Part shown: piece by piece, positions 21,291-30,857 of the stretch
Position numbering within the stretch: the first letter of the stretch is position 1
Layout: each line of letters begins with the position of its first letter
DNA from: Streptomyces sp. NBC_00443
GTDB taxonomy: Bacteria > Actinomycetota > Actinomycetes > Streptomycetales > Streptomycetaceae
Direction of reading: 5' to 3'
Assembly (NCBI RefSeq): GCF_036014175.1
Contig: NZ_CP107917.1
Coordinates: forward strand, 7,874,001-7,938,000
DNA length: 64,000 nucleotides
The notes under the pieces: model-generated
What the model was told of the DNA's origin: nothing
Database searches by the model: none
Seen by the model: the letters and a program-made list of their open reading frames with translations, nothing else
Translations under genes and position numbers: made by a program

Positions 21291-22179
21291 ATGTCGTCCT
21301 GACCGCCGCGCCCGGGGCGTCCCCCCCCGACGAGGAGCCGCCGGAAACCGGTGACCGACACCGGCTGACCGCGGTCACCGGGCTGGCCGCCCTCTCGCTC
21401 GACGCCATGGCGTCGGTGGCCTACGGGCCCGAGGCGATCGTCCTCGTCCTGGCCGCCGCCGGCGCGCACGGCCTCGGCTTCACGCTCCCCGTCACGCTGG
21501 CCATCGCCGCCCTGCCGGCGGTGCTGATCGCCTCGTACCGCCAGGTGATCGCGGCCTTCCCGGACGGCGACGGCTCCTACGCCGTGGCCAGGGCACATCT
21601 CGGCAAGCGCACGAGCCTGGTCGCGGCGGCCTCGCTCGTGCTGGACTACGTCCTCAACGTCGCCGTCGCCGTCACGGCCGGAGTGGCCGCACTGACCTCC
21701 GCCTTCCCCGCCCTACACGACGACCGCCTGTGGCTGTGCCTGGCCGTGCTCGTGCTGGTCACAGCGACCGGTCCGTCGTGATCGTCCCCCTGTCGTCGCT
21801 GTCCCGGCTCACCTCGGAGGCCCTGACCGCTGCGGCCTCCCTCGGTGACGAGGTCCGTGCCGTCTCCGTCTGCTACCCGGACCCCGAGGACCGGGTAGCC
21901 CTGCACGCCCTGGAGCGGTCCTGGGCCGAGTGGGACCCCGGTGTGCCGCTGGTGCGGCTGAGCTGCGAGCGGCGCAGCCTGGGCCGCCCCATCGCCGCCT
22001 ACGTCCGGGACGTCATGGCGGCCGAGCCGGCCACCCGGGTCACCGTCCTGATCCCGGAGACCGAGCCGGAGCGGCTGTGGCAGCGGCTGCTGCAGAACCA
22101 GCAGGGCGCCGTCGTCGCGCACGCCGTGCGGCGGGAGACCGACGCGGTGATCTGCCGGCTGCGGTTCCGCTTGTTCTGA
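21291..22179 (+). pseudogene. remnant of an APC-family permease gene with internal deletion
   Basis: A good ribosome site (GAAGGAG, 21276-21282) leads to ATG 21291, but a stop follows after three codons (ATG TCG TCC TGA). The real protein continues in another frame (RLTAVTGLAALSLDAMASVA, YGPEAIVLVLAAAG, then YRQVIAAFPDGDGSYAVARA), covering the first four or so transmembrane helices and ending at 21781. Near 21762 it jumps out of frame into the cytoplasmic C-terminal domain (VVIVPLSSLSRLTSEALTAA, then VSVCYPDPEDRVALHALE), which ends at 22179. Homologues have several hundred residues between these parts, so most of the membrane domain is deleted. It has at least two lesions and is therefore a true pseudogene. 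Confidence 0.85.
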
Positions 22180-22320
22180 CCTCGGGCCGGTCCGCGTATG
22201 AGTCCCGTCAAGGAGGCGCAGTGCGCCGTAAGGGACCCGTCAACGGCGGCCGAATCCGGCCACAAAGGCTGTTTCCTCGAATCGTCCCTGTTCAACCGTT
22301 CCTCACTCCAGGAGTTCACG

Positions 22321-22404
22321 ATGGCCGATCTGGCCTTCGTCGTCACCGTGATCGCGTGCTTCGCGCTGGTGGCGCTCGTCGCCAAGGCGGTGACCAAGCT
22401 GTGA
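22321..22404 (+). CDS. 27-residue membrane peptide at the head of the kdp operon
   Basis: MADLAFVVTVIACFALVALV followed by AKAVTKL is a single hydrophobic helix with a basic end. CAGGAG lies seven bases before the ATG. Its stop overlaps the GTG of kdpF (GTGA), so it is translationally coupled to it. Its shape resembles KdpF, but it is a separate gene. From memory, Streptomyces kdp operons often carry such a peptide. A role in assembly or stability of the Kdp complex is a guess. Confidence 0.7.
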   Translation: MADLAFVVTVIACFALVALVAKAVTKL

Positions 22405-22490
22405 CTGCCGAGAACATCGTCGGCCTCGTCGTGGCCGTCGCCCTGCTGGGCTATCTCGTCCTCGCCCTGATCTTCCCGGAGAGGTTCTGA
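22401..22490 (+). CDS. kdpF: KdpF, small subunit of the K+-transporting ATPase
   Basis: A 29-residue single-helix peptide (MTAENIVGLVVAVALLGYLV, then LALIFPERF). The ending ALIFPERF just before kdpA is the family hallmark. KdpF stabilises the KdpABC complex in the membrane. The GTG at 22401 overlaps the upstream stop, and kdpA begins eight bases after the kdpF stop. Confidence 0.93.
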   Translation: MTAENIVGLVVAVALLGYLVLALIFPERF

Positions 22491-22498
22491 GAGCAGAC

Positions 22499-24163
22499 AT
22501 GGGTCCCGTACTCGCAGGCGTCCTCCAACTGCTCGCCCTGATCGGCGCGCTGGCTCTCGCCTACATACCCCTCGGCACCTACATGGCCAGGGTCTACTCC
22601 TCCGACAAGCACTGGCGTGTCGAGAAGTGGATCTACAAGGGCATCGGTGCCAACCCCGACACCGAGATGCGCTGGCCGGCGTATCTGCGTGGTGTGCTCG
22701 CCTTCTCGGTGGCGGGCGTGCTGTTCCTGTACTTGTTGCAGCGGCTCCAGGGCGTGCTGCCCGGTTCGCTGGGCTTCTCGGCGATCGATCCGGACCAGGC
22801 GTTCAACACCGCGGTGTCCTTCGTCACCAACACCAACTGGCAGTCGTACTACGGCGAGCAGGCCATGGGCCACGTCGTGCAGACCGCCGGGCTGGCCGTG
22901 CAGAACTTCGTGTCCGCGGCCGTCGGTATCGCCGTCGCGGTGGCGCTGGTGCGCGGGTTCGCACGCTCGCGCACCGGTGAGCTGGGCAACTTCTGGTCCG
23001 ACCTGGTGCGTGGCACCGTCCGCATCCTGGTGCCCCTGGCCGCCCTCGCCGCGGTCGTCCTGGTCGCCTGCGGTGCCATCCAGAACTTCTCCGGCATCCA
23101 CGAGGTCGGCCAGTTCATGGGCGGGCAGCAGCAGTGGAAAGGCGGTGCGGTCGCCTCGCAGGAGGCGATCAAGGAGCTGGGCACGAACGGTGGCGGCTAC
23201 TTCAACGCCAACAGTGCCCACCCGTTCGAGAACCCCACCCCGTTCTCGAACCTGTTCGAGATCTTCCTCATCCTCGTCATCCCGTTCGCGCTGACCCGCA
23301 CCTTCGGCCTGATGGTCGGCTCGGTGAAGCAGGGCTACGCGATCCTCGCGACGATGGTCACCATCTGGCTCGGCTTCACGGCGCTGATGATGTGGACCGA
23401 GTTCGCCCACCACGGTCCGGCGTTCGACCTCGCGGGCGGGGCGTACGAGGGCAAGGAGGTCCGGTTCGGTGTCGGCGGTTCGTCGATCTTCGCGACGGCG
23501 ACCACGCTCACCTCGACCGGTGCGGTGGACTCCTTCCACTCCTCGTTCACGGGTCTTGGCGGCGGTATCACCATGCTCGGGATGATGCTGGGCGAGATCG
23601 CGCCCGGCGGTACCGGCTCCGGGCTGTACGGCATGCTGATCATGGCGGTCATCGCGGTGTTCATCGCCGGTCTGATGGTCGGCCGTACGCCCGAGTACCT
23701 GGGCAAGAAGATCGGCTCCCGCGAGATCAAGCTGGCGGCCTGCTACATCCTCATCACTCCGGCGCTGGTGCTGATCTTCACCGCCGCGGCCATGGCGCTG
23801 CCGACGCCGGGCAACTCCATGACGAACAGCGGGGCGCACGGCTTCTCCGAGATCCTGTACGCCTACACGTCCGCCTCGAACAACAACGGCTCGGCCTTCG
23901 CCGGTCTGAACGCGGACACCCAGTGGTTCAACTCGACGCTGGGCCTGGCCATGCTGTTCGGCCGTTTCCTGCCGATGGTGTTCGTGCTGGCGCTGGCCGG
24001 CTCGCTCGCAGAGCAGAAACCGGTCCCGGAAACCGCGGGCACCCTGCGGACCGACAAGCCCCTCTACGCGGGTCTGCTGGTCGGCACGATCATCATCATC
24101 ACCGGTCTGACGTACTTCCCGGCGCTGGCGCTGGGTCCGCTGGCCGAGGGGCTGGCGTCATGA
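22499..24163 (+). CDS. kdpA: KdpA, K+-binding and translocating subunit
   Basis: A 554-residue membrane protein with about ten helices. The four selectivity-filter-like repeats are visible, for example VTNTNWQSYYGE, GTNGGGYFNANSAHPFENP and TSASNNNGSAFAGL. It carries K+ across the membrane in the high-affinity Kdp ATPase. ATG 22499 follows a GAGAG-type ribosome site. The stop overlaps the kdpB ATG (ATGA). It appears intact, unlike kdpB. Confidence 0.97.
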   Translation: MGPVLAGVLQLLALIGALALAYIPLGTYMARVYSSDKHWRVEKWIYKGIGANPDTEMRWPAYLRGVLAFSVAGVLFLYLLQRLQGVLPGSLGFSAIDPDQAFNTAVSFVTNTNWQSYYGEQAMGHVVQTAGLAVQNFVSAAVGIAVAVALVRGFARSRTGELGNFWSDLVRGTVRILVPLAALAAVVLVACGAIQNFSGIHEVGQFMGGQQQWKGGAVASQEAIKELGTNGGGYFNANSAHPFENPTPFSNLFEIFLILVIPFALTRTFGLMVGSVKQGYAILATMVTIWLGFTALMMWTEFAHHGPAFDLAGGAYEGKEVRFGVGGSSIFATATTLTSTGAVDSFHSSFTGLGGGITMLGMMLGEIAPGGTGSGLYGMLIMAVIAVFIAGLMVGRTPEYLGKKIGSREIKLAACYILITPALVLIFTAAAMALPTPGNSMTNSGAHGFSEILYAYTSASNNNGSAFAGLNADTQWFNSTLGLAMLFGRFLPMVFVLALAGSLAEQKPVPETAGTLRTDKPLYAGLLVGTIIIITGLTYFPALALGPLAEGLAS

Positions 24164-26291
24164 CCACTCGTATCGACAAGCAAGAGGACTCCATGTCCAC
24201 ACTCACCCCGACCCGGGCGCCGCACAGCGACGTACCCACCGGGCACAAGGCCCCCGAGGGCCGTGTCGGTGCCGGCCTTTTCGACCCCAAGCAGCTGGTC
24301 AAGTCGCTGCCGGACGCCTTCCGCAAGCTCGACCCACGGGTGATGGTCAAGTCCCCGGTCATGTTCGTCGTGCTGGTCGGGTCCGTCCTGACCACCGCCT
24401 TCTCGTTCAAGGACCCCGGCGACTGGTTCGGCTGGACCATCAGCGCCTGGCTGTGGCTGACGGTGCTCTTCGCGAATCTCGCGGAGGCGGTCGCCGAGGG
24501 CCGGGGCAAGGCGCAGGCCGACACCCTGCGCAAGGCCAAGACCGACACGGTGGCCCGCAGGCTCGTGGGCGACCGAGAGGAGCAGGTGCCCGGCACCGAG
24601 CTGCGGATCGGCGACCTGGTCGTCTGCGAGGCGGGAGATGTCATCCCCGGCGACGGCGATGTCGTCGAGGGCGTCGCGTCCGTCGACGAGTCGGCGATCA
24701 CCGGCGAGTCGGCGCCCGTCATCCGTGAGTCCGGCGGCGACCGTTCGGCTGTCACCGGCGGTACGAAGGTCCTCTCCGACCGCATCGTCATCAAGATCAC
24801 GACGAAGCCCGGTGAGACCTTCATCGACCGGATGATCAACCTGGTCGAGGGCGCGGCCCGGCAGAAGACGCCGAACGAGATCGCGCTGAACATCCTGCTG
24901 GCCTCGCTGACGATCGTCTTCCTGCTCGCCTGCGCCACGCTGCCGCCGCTGGCGGACTACGCGGGCACGCACCTGACGATGGTCGTGTTGGTCGCCCTGC
25001 TCGTCTGCCTGATTCCTACGACCATTGGTGCTCTGCTCTCGGCGATCGGCATCGCGGGCATGGACCGGCTGGTCCAGCGCAACGTACTGGCGATGTCGGG
25101 TCGTGCGGTCGAAGCCGCCGGCGACGTCTCCACGCTGCTGCTCGACAAGACCGGCACCATCACGCTCGGCAACCGTCAGGCGTCCGAGTTCGTGCCGGTC
25201 ACCGGGACGACCGACGCCGAGGTCGCCGACGCGGCCCAGCTGTCGTCGCTGGCCGACGAGACGCCCGAGGGCCGCTCCATCGTCGTACTGGCGAAGGAGA
25301 AGTACGGCCTGCGCGAGCGCCACCAGGGCGAGCTGGCCGGTGCCGAGTGGATCGCGTTCACCGCGCAGACCCGGATGTCCGGCGTGGACGTCGACGGCCG
25401 CAAGATCCGTAAGGGCGCCGCCGGTTCGGTCATCGCCTGGGTGCGGGAGCAGGGCGGCACCATCGCCGACGACGCGGACACGGTCGCCAACCGCATCTCC
25501 GAGGCCGGTGGCACCCCGCTGCTGGTCGCCGTGGAGGACGCCGACGGTGCTCGGATCCTCGGCGTCATCCACCTCAAGGACGTCGTCAAGGACGGCATGC
25601 GGGAACGGTTCGAGGAACTGCGCCGCATGGGCATCAAGACCGTCATGATCACGGGTGACAACCCGCTGACCGCCAAGGCGATCGCCGACGAGGCCGGCGT
25701 CGACGACTTCCTCGCGGAGGCGACTCCGAGGACAAGATGGCGCTCATCAAGCGGGAGCAGGCGGGCGGCAAGCTGGTCGCGATGACCGGTGACGGTACGA
25801 ACGACGCGCCCGCGCTGGCCCAGGCGGACGTCGGTGTGGCGATGAACACCGGCACGTCGGCCGCCAAGGAGGCCGGCAACATGGTCGACCTCGACTCGAA
25901 CCCGACCAAGCTCATCGAGATCGTCGAGATCGGCAAGCAACTCCTGATCACCCGGGGCGCGTTGACCACGTTCTCCATCGCCAACGACGTCGCGAAGTAC
26001 TTCGCGATCATCCCGGCGCTGTTCGCGGCCGTCTACCCGGGCCTGGACAAGCTCAACGTCATGGGCCTGTCCTCGCCGGACTCGGCGATCCTGTCCGCGG
26101 TCATCTTCAACGCGCTGATCATCATCGCGCTGGTGCCGCTGTCCCTGAAGGGCGTGCAGTACCGGCCGGTCAGCGCGGACCGCATGCTGCGGCGGAACCT
26201 CACCATCTACGGGCTGGGCGGCCTGATCGCGCCCTTCATCGGCATCAAGCTCATCGACCTGCTCATCTCCCTCATCCCCGGAATCGGCTGA
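24160..26291 (+). pseudogene. kdpB: KdpB, ATPase subunit gene with one-base frameshift
   Basis: This encodes a P-type ATPase (IA), 710 residues if the frame were intact. The phosphorylated aspartate is D329 in LLLDKTGTITLGN, and TGES is present. At 25726-25730 the sequence ACTCCGAGGAC should read ACTCCGGAGGAC (T-P-E-D). A single G is missing, so the frame is lost after residue 523 and a stop follows at 25785. The hinge motif TGDGTNDAPA and the last membrane helices are in the next frame (25737-26291). A truncated protein would not work. Start ATG 24160 overlaps the kdpA stop; ATG 24193 with AAGAGGA is an alternative. It could be a sequencing error, but the neighbouring permease is also broken. 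Confidence 0.9.
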
Positions 26292-26296
26292 TCGCC

Positions 26297-26929
26297 ATGA
26301 ACAACTCGGTTACGAACACCGCCCGGTTGCTCGGGGCGGGCCTGCGCGCCCTCCTCGTGCTGACCCTGGTGACCGGTGTCATCTATCCGCTGGCCGTCAC
26401 CGGCGTGGCGCAAGCGCTCTTCAGCGACAAGGCGAACGGCTCCGAGGTCAAGGCGGACGGCAAGGTCGTCGGTTCCTCGCTGATCGGTCAACAGGGCTAC
26501 AGCCTGGACTACTTCCAGCCCCGTCCCGCCAACGGACTGGGTGAGAACTCGGTCAACACGCAGTACAAGCTGATCCTGTCCGGCGCCACCAACCGCTCCG
26601 GCGACAACCCCGAGTTGATCAAGTGGGTGAAGGAGGCGAAGGCGAAGGTCGTCAAGGAGAACTCCGTGCCCGGCTACGCGGTGAGTGCCGCCCAGGTCCC
26701 CGCCGACGCGGTCACCTCCTCCGCCTCTGGCCTGGACCCCGACATCTCCCCGCAGTACGCGGACGTCCAGGTCCACCGGGTCGCCCAGCGCAACGACGTG
26801 TCCGTCGCCCAGGTGCAGAAACTGGTCGACGATCACACCGAGGGACGCACGCTCGGCTTCGTCGGTGAGCCACGCGTGAACGTCCTCGAACTCAACATCG
26901 CGCTCAAGGAACTCATCAAGGGCGACTGA
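26297..26929 (+). CDS. kdpC: KdpC, K+-transporting ATPase subunit C
   Basis: A 210-residue protein with one N-terminal membrane helix (LRALLVLTLVTGVIYPLAVT). The periplasmic/extracytoplasmic domain has the typical LIGQQGYSLDYFQPRPA, PDISPQYADVQVHRVA and VNVLELNIAL segments. KdpC is thought to help K+ binding in the KdpFABC complex. It starts six bases after the kdpB stop. Intact. Confidence 0.96.
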   Translation: MNNSVTNTARLLGAGLRALLVLTLVTGVIYPLAVTGVAQALFSDKANGSEVKADGKVVGSSLIGQQGYSLDYFQPRPANGLGENSVNTQYKLILSGATNRSGDNPELIKWVKEAKAKVVKENSVPGYAVSAAQVPADAVTSSASGLDPDISPQYADVQVHRVAQRNDVSVAQVQKLVDDHTEGRTLGFVGEPRVNVLELNIALKELIKGD

Positions 26930-26932
26930 CCG

Positions 26933-27616
26933 ATGACCCGGGTGCTGGTCGTGGAAGACGACCCCCAGCTGGTACGAGCACTCGTGATCACCATGCAGGC
27001 ACGCCGGTACGGAGTGGACGCGGCGCCCGACGGCACCACGGCCCTCCGGCTGGCGGCCGCGCGTCAGCCGGACGTGGTGATTCTGGACCTCGGTCTGCCC
27101 GACATGGACGGGGTCGACGTCATCAAGGCGCTGCGCGGCTGGACCCGTGTGCCGATCATGGTGCTGTCGGCCCGTCGGGCCTCCGACGAGAAGGTGGCCG
27201 CACTGGACGCGGGCGCCGACGACTACGTCACCAAGCCGTTCAGCATGGACGAGCTCATGGCCCGGCTGCGGGCGGCGGTGCGCCGCACCGAGGAGTCCCC
27301 GCTCACCCCCGGCACGACGCACGTGGCGACCGCCGAGTTCACCATCGACCTGCTGGCCAGGAGAGTCGTACGGGCCGGCCGCGACGTACGCCTCACCCCG
27401 ACCGAATGGCATCTGCTGGAGATCCTGGTGACCCATCCCGGGCACCTCGTCACCCAGCAGCACCTGCTGCGGGAGGTCTGGGGGGTCACCCGGGCCGGCA
27501 AGACCAACTACCTGCGGGTCTACATGGCCCAACTGCGCCGGAAGCTCGAGGCGGACCCCTCGCACCCCCGTTATCTCGTCACCGAACCCGGCATGGGCTA
27601 CCGCTTCGAAGGGTGA
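26933..27616 (+). CDS. kdpE: KdpE response regulator
   Basis: A 227-residue OmpR/PhoB-type regulator. The receiver domain has acidic residues E8-D9-D10 and the phospho-acceptor D52 (VVILDLGLPDMDG), with K in VTKPFSMDEL. The winged helix ends with YLRVYMAQLRRKLEADP and TEPGMGYRFEG. It activates kdp expression when phosphorylated by KdpD. It begins three bases after the kdpC stop and its own stop touches kdpD. The order E before D is usual in Streptomyces. Confidence 0.96.
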   Translation: MTRVLVVEDDPQLVRALVITMQARRYGVDAAPDGTTALRLAAARQPDVVILDLGLPDMDGVDVIKALRGWTRVPIMVLSARRASDEKVAALDAGADDYVTKPFSMDELMARLRAAVRRTEESPLTPGTTHVATAEFTIDLLARRVVRAGRDVRLTPTEWHLLEILVTHPGHLVTQQHLLREVWGVTRAGKTNYLRVYMAQLRRKLEADPSHPRYLVTEPGMGYRFEG

Positions 27617-27618
27617 AC

Positions 27619-30162
27619 ATGGCACGCGGCAGGCTTCGGATCTATCTCGGCGCGGCACCGGGCGTCGGCAAGACATACGCGATGCTCTCCGAGGCGCACC
27701 GGCGGGTGGAGCGAGGCACCGACTGCGTCGTCGCGTTCGTGGAACACCACGACCGGCCGCGCACCGAGGTCATGCTGCACGGCCTGGAGCAGGCCCGGCG
27801 CGCGGAACTGGAGTACCGGGGCTCGTCGTTCACGGAGATGGACATAGACGCCGTCCTCACGCGCAGGCCCCAGGTGGCGCTGGTGGACGAGCTGGCCCAC
27901 ACCAACATCCCCGGCTCGCGCAACGCCAAGCGCTGGCAGGACGTGGAGGAACTCCTCGCCGCCGGCATCGACGTGATATCGACCGTCAACATCCAGCATC
28001 TGGAGTCGCTGGGCGACGTCGTCGAGTCGATCACGGGCGTACGGCAGCAGGAGACCGTGCCGGACGAGGTGGTGCGCCGGGCCGACCAGGTCGAACTGGT
28101 CGACATGTCGCCCCAGGCACTGCGGCGCCGGATGGCGCACGGCAACATCTACCGGCCGAACAAGGTCGACGCGGCGCTCTCCAACTACTTCCGGCCCGGC
28201 AACCTCACAGCACTGCGCGAACTGGCCCTGCTCTGGGTGGCCGACCGCGTCGACGAGTACCTCAACGCGTACCGCAGCGAGCACGAGGTCACGACGATAT
28301 GGGGTTCGCGGGAGCGGATCGTGGTGGGCCTGACCGGCGGCCCGGAAGGGCGGACGCTGATCCGCCGGGCCGCGCGGCTGGCGGAGAAGGGCGCGGGCGG
28401 TGAGGTGCTCGCCGTCTACATCGCCCGCAGCGACGGCCTGACCGGCGCGTCACCGAAGGAACTGGCCGTGCAGCGCGGCCTGGTGGAGGACCTCGGCGGC
28501 ACCTTCCACCACGTGGTCGGCGACGACATCCCGGCAGCCCTGCTGGCCTTCGCGCGCGGCGTCAACGCCACCCAGATCGTCCTCGGCGTGTCCCGTCGCA
28601 AGAGCTGGCAGTACGTCCTCGGGCCCGGCGTCGGCGCCACGGTCGCCCGGGACTCCGGGCCCGACCTCGATGTCCACCTGATCACCCATGGCGAGGCGGG
28701 CAAAGGGCGCGGGCTGCCCGTCGCCCGCACTGCACGGCTCGGCCGGGCGCGGATCATCTGGGGCTGGCTGGTCGGGGCGCTCGGCCCCGTCGTCCTCACC
28801 CTGCTGCTGACGCACGTCGCGCCGGAAGTCGGCCTCGCCAACGACATGTTGCTGTACCTGGCGCTGACGGTAGCCGCCGCGCTCCTCGGCGGGCTGCTGC
28901 CGGCACTGGCCTCCGCGGTGGTGGGTTCGCTGCTGCTGAACTGGTTCTTCACGCCACCCGTGCACACGCTGACCATCGCGGACCCGAAGAACATCGTCGC
29001 CATCGCGATCTTCATCGGCGTGGCCGTGGCGGTGGCCTCGGTGGTGGACCTGGCGGCCCGCCGCACCCACCAGGCGGCACGCCTGCGCGCCGAGTCGGAG
29101 ATCCTCTCCTTCCTCGCCGGGAACGTCCTGCGCGGCGAGACCAGCCTGGAGGCGCTGCTGGAGCGCGTCCGCGAGACGTTCGGCATGGGGTCGGTGGCCC
29201 TGCTGGAGCGGGAGAGCGACGTCGCCCCCTGGACCTGCGCGGGCAGCGTGGGACCCCGGCCCTGCCAGAACCCCGACGACGCGGACGTGGACGTGCCGGT
29301 CGGCGACCACATGGCCCTGGCCCTGACGGGACGGGTGCTGCCCGCCGAGGACCGCCGGGTGCTCGCCGCGTTCGCCGCACAGTCGGCCGTCGTCCTGGAC
29401 CGCCGGCGCCTGCAGCGCGAGGCCGGCCAGGCCAGGGAACTGGCCGAGGGCAACCGCATCCGTACGGCCCTGCTGGCGGCCGTCAGCCACGACCTGCGTA
29501 CACCGCTCGCGGGCATCAAGGCGGCGGTCTCCTCGCTGCGGTCCGACGACGTGGCGTGGTCCGAGGAGGACGAGGCCGAACTGCTGGAGGCCATCGAGGA
29601 GGGCGCCGACCGGCTCGACCACCTGGTCGGCAACCTCCTCGACATGTCGCGCCTGCAGACGGGCACGGTCAGGCCGTTGATCAGGGAGATCGACCTCGAC
29701 GAGGTGGTGCCGATGGCGCTCGGCGGGGTGCCGGAGGACAGCGTGGAGCTCGACATCCCGGAGACGCTGACCATGGTCTCGGTGGACAAGGGCCTGTTGG
29801 AGCGTGTCGTCGCCAACGTGGTGGAGAACGCCGTGAAGTACAGCCGCCAGGACGAACCGGTGCTGGTTGCCGCGAGCGCGATCGCCGACCGGGTCGAGGT
29901 ACGCGTGGTCGACCGCGGCCCGGGCGTACCGGACGAGGCCAAGGAACGTATCTTCGAGCCCTTCCAGCGCTACGGCGACGCCCCGCGCGGAGCCGGAGTG
30001 GGGCTCGGGCTCGCGGTGGCACGGGGATTCGCGGAGGCGATGGGCGGCACGATCAACGCCGAGGACACGCCTGGGGGCGGGCTGACGATGGTGCTGAGTC
30101 TGCGGATGGCGCGGGGGAGGCTGCCGGGGGAGACGGAAGTGCCTGCTGCGGCGATGCCGTAG
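27619..30162 (+). CDS. kdpD: KdpD sensor histidine kinase
   Basis: A sensor kinase of about 847 residues. Order of parts: KdpD domain with Walker A GAAPGVGKT (residues 11-19), USP-like domain (RIVVGLTGGPEGRTLIRRAA), four membrane helices, a GAF-like region, histidine-kinase core (AAVSHDLRTPLAGIKAAVSS) and ATPase domain (VVENAVKYS, DRGPGVPDEAKERIFEPFQR and GVGLGLAVARGFAEAMGG). It senses potassium limitation or turgor and controls KdpE. ATG 27619 has GAAGG upstream; GTG 27613 would overlap the kdpE stop. Intact although kdpB is not. Confidence 0.95.
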   Translation: MARGRLRIYLGAAPGVGKTYAMLSEAHRRVERGTDCVVAFVEHHDRPRTEVMLHGLEQARRAELEYRGSSFTEMDIDAVLTRRPQVALVDELAHTNIPGSRNAKRWQDVEELLAAGIDVISTVNIQHLESLGDVVESITGVRQQETVPDEVVRRADQVELVDMSPQALRRRMAHGNIYRPNKVDAALSNYFRPGNLTALRELALLWVADRVDEYLNAYRSEHEVTTIWGSRERIVVGLTGGPEGRTLIRRAARLAEKGAGGEVLAVYIARSDGLTGASPKELAVQRGLVEDLGGTFHHVVGDDIPAALLAFARGVNATQIVLGVSRRKSWQYVLGPGVGATVARDSGPDLDVHLITHGEAGKGRGLPVARTARLGRARIIWGWLVGALGPVVLTLLLTHVAPEVGLANDMLLYLALTVAAALLGGLLPALASAVVGSLLLNWFFTPPVHTLTIADPKNIVAIAIFIGVAVAVASVVDLAARRTHQAARLRAESEILSFLAGNVLRGETSLEALLERVRETFGMGSVALLERESDVAPWTCAGSVGPRPCQNPDDADVDVPVGDHMALALTGRVLPAEDRRVLAAFAAQSAVVLDRRRLQREAGQARELAEGNRIRTALLAAVSHDLRTPLAGIKAAVSSLRSDDVAWSEEDEAELLEAIEEGADRLDHLVGNLLDMSRLQTGTVRPLIREIDLDEVVPMALGGVPEDSVELDIPETLTMVSVDKGLLERVVANVVENAVKYSRQDEPVLVAASAIADRVEVRVVDRGPGVPDEAKERIFEPFQRYGDAPRGAGVGLGLAVARGFAEAMGGTINAEDTPGGGLTMVLSLRMARGRLPGETEVPAAAMP

Positions 30163-30183
30163 CGGCTCGGACGCCGACCGCGT

Positions 30184-30503
30184 TCACGCCCCGTCCGGCC
30201 GCACCGTCTCCATCGCCAAGTGCCGTGTGTCCAGCCGCAGCCGCCAGGCCCGAACACGTCGCTGAGGACGGCGACCAGACGCTCGCGCGTCAGGTGCTGC
30301 CATTCGCCGTGCATCAGGCTCACTCCCGGACCGCGCCGGGCGGCCGGGTCCCCGCCGGGCGGCTGCCATGCCAGCAGCGGCCACAGCTCCGCGCCCCGCA
30401 GCCGCGCCTCGTCGGCCGCCCGGCGCAGGGCGGTCAGGCTGCCCACGGAACCGCTCACTCCGACCACGACCCGTGCTGTCGCGGCGCTGCCGGAACCGGA
30501 CAT
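30184..30503 (-). pseudogene. universal stress protein gene fragment
   Basis: From ATG 30503 on the minus strand the product reads MSGSGSAATARVVVGVSGSV, GSLTALRRAADEARLRGAEL and WPLLAWQPPGGDPAARR, which is the N-terminal half of a UspA domain. After DVFGPGG the reading becomes tryptophan-rich nonsense, while the neighbouring frame (LRLDTRHLAMETVRPDGA) looks like continuing protein and stops at 30184. The nucleotide-binding C-terminal half (G-x2-G-x9-G-S/T) is missing. It is probably a truncated, frameshifted gene. It lies at the end of the kdp region, which also holds USP-like and K+ genes. Confidence 0.6.
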
Positions 30504-30529
30504 GACTTCACCGTTCTTCTCTCGCGCAC

Positions 30530-30555
30530 GTCTTCGCGTGCGGTCTTCGCGTGCG
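30530..30555. repeat. 13-bp tandem direct repeat
   Basis: GTCTTCGCGTGCG occurs twice head to tail at 30530-30542 and 30543-30555, just upstream of the USP fragment. The surrounding gap 30504-30857 holds no recognisable gene; the remaining sequence is GC-rich and without clear promoter boxes. Confidence 0.75.
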
Positions 30556-30857
30556 CCCCCGCGAGCCGTTCTCGCGGGAGGCCCTCGACGGGACGCTCCC
30601 ATCACACTCCGGCCGCAGGTCCGCAGCCGCCCCGACGGCACTTCTTGGCGCACCTCTGACGACGTTCGCCCGGGCCGGCCGGACTCCGCGTCAACGCCCC
30701 GTCAGGGTCCGGCCGATCGCCGTCAGCATCGCGTCATGAACCGCCCGAACCCCCCGGTCATCGGGCATACCGTCGGTGGCGAGCCCCGGTCCGCCTCCCC
30801 GCGCCGGGGCCGCCAAGCCACTACCCGATCCACTTCGGATCCTCCCGGAGGCACCCC

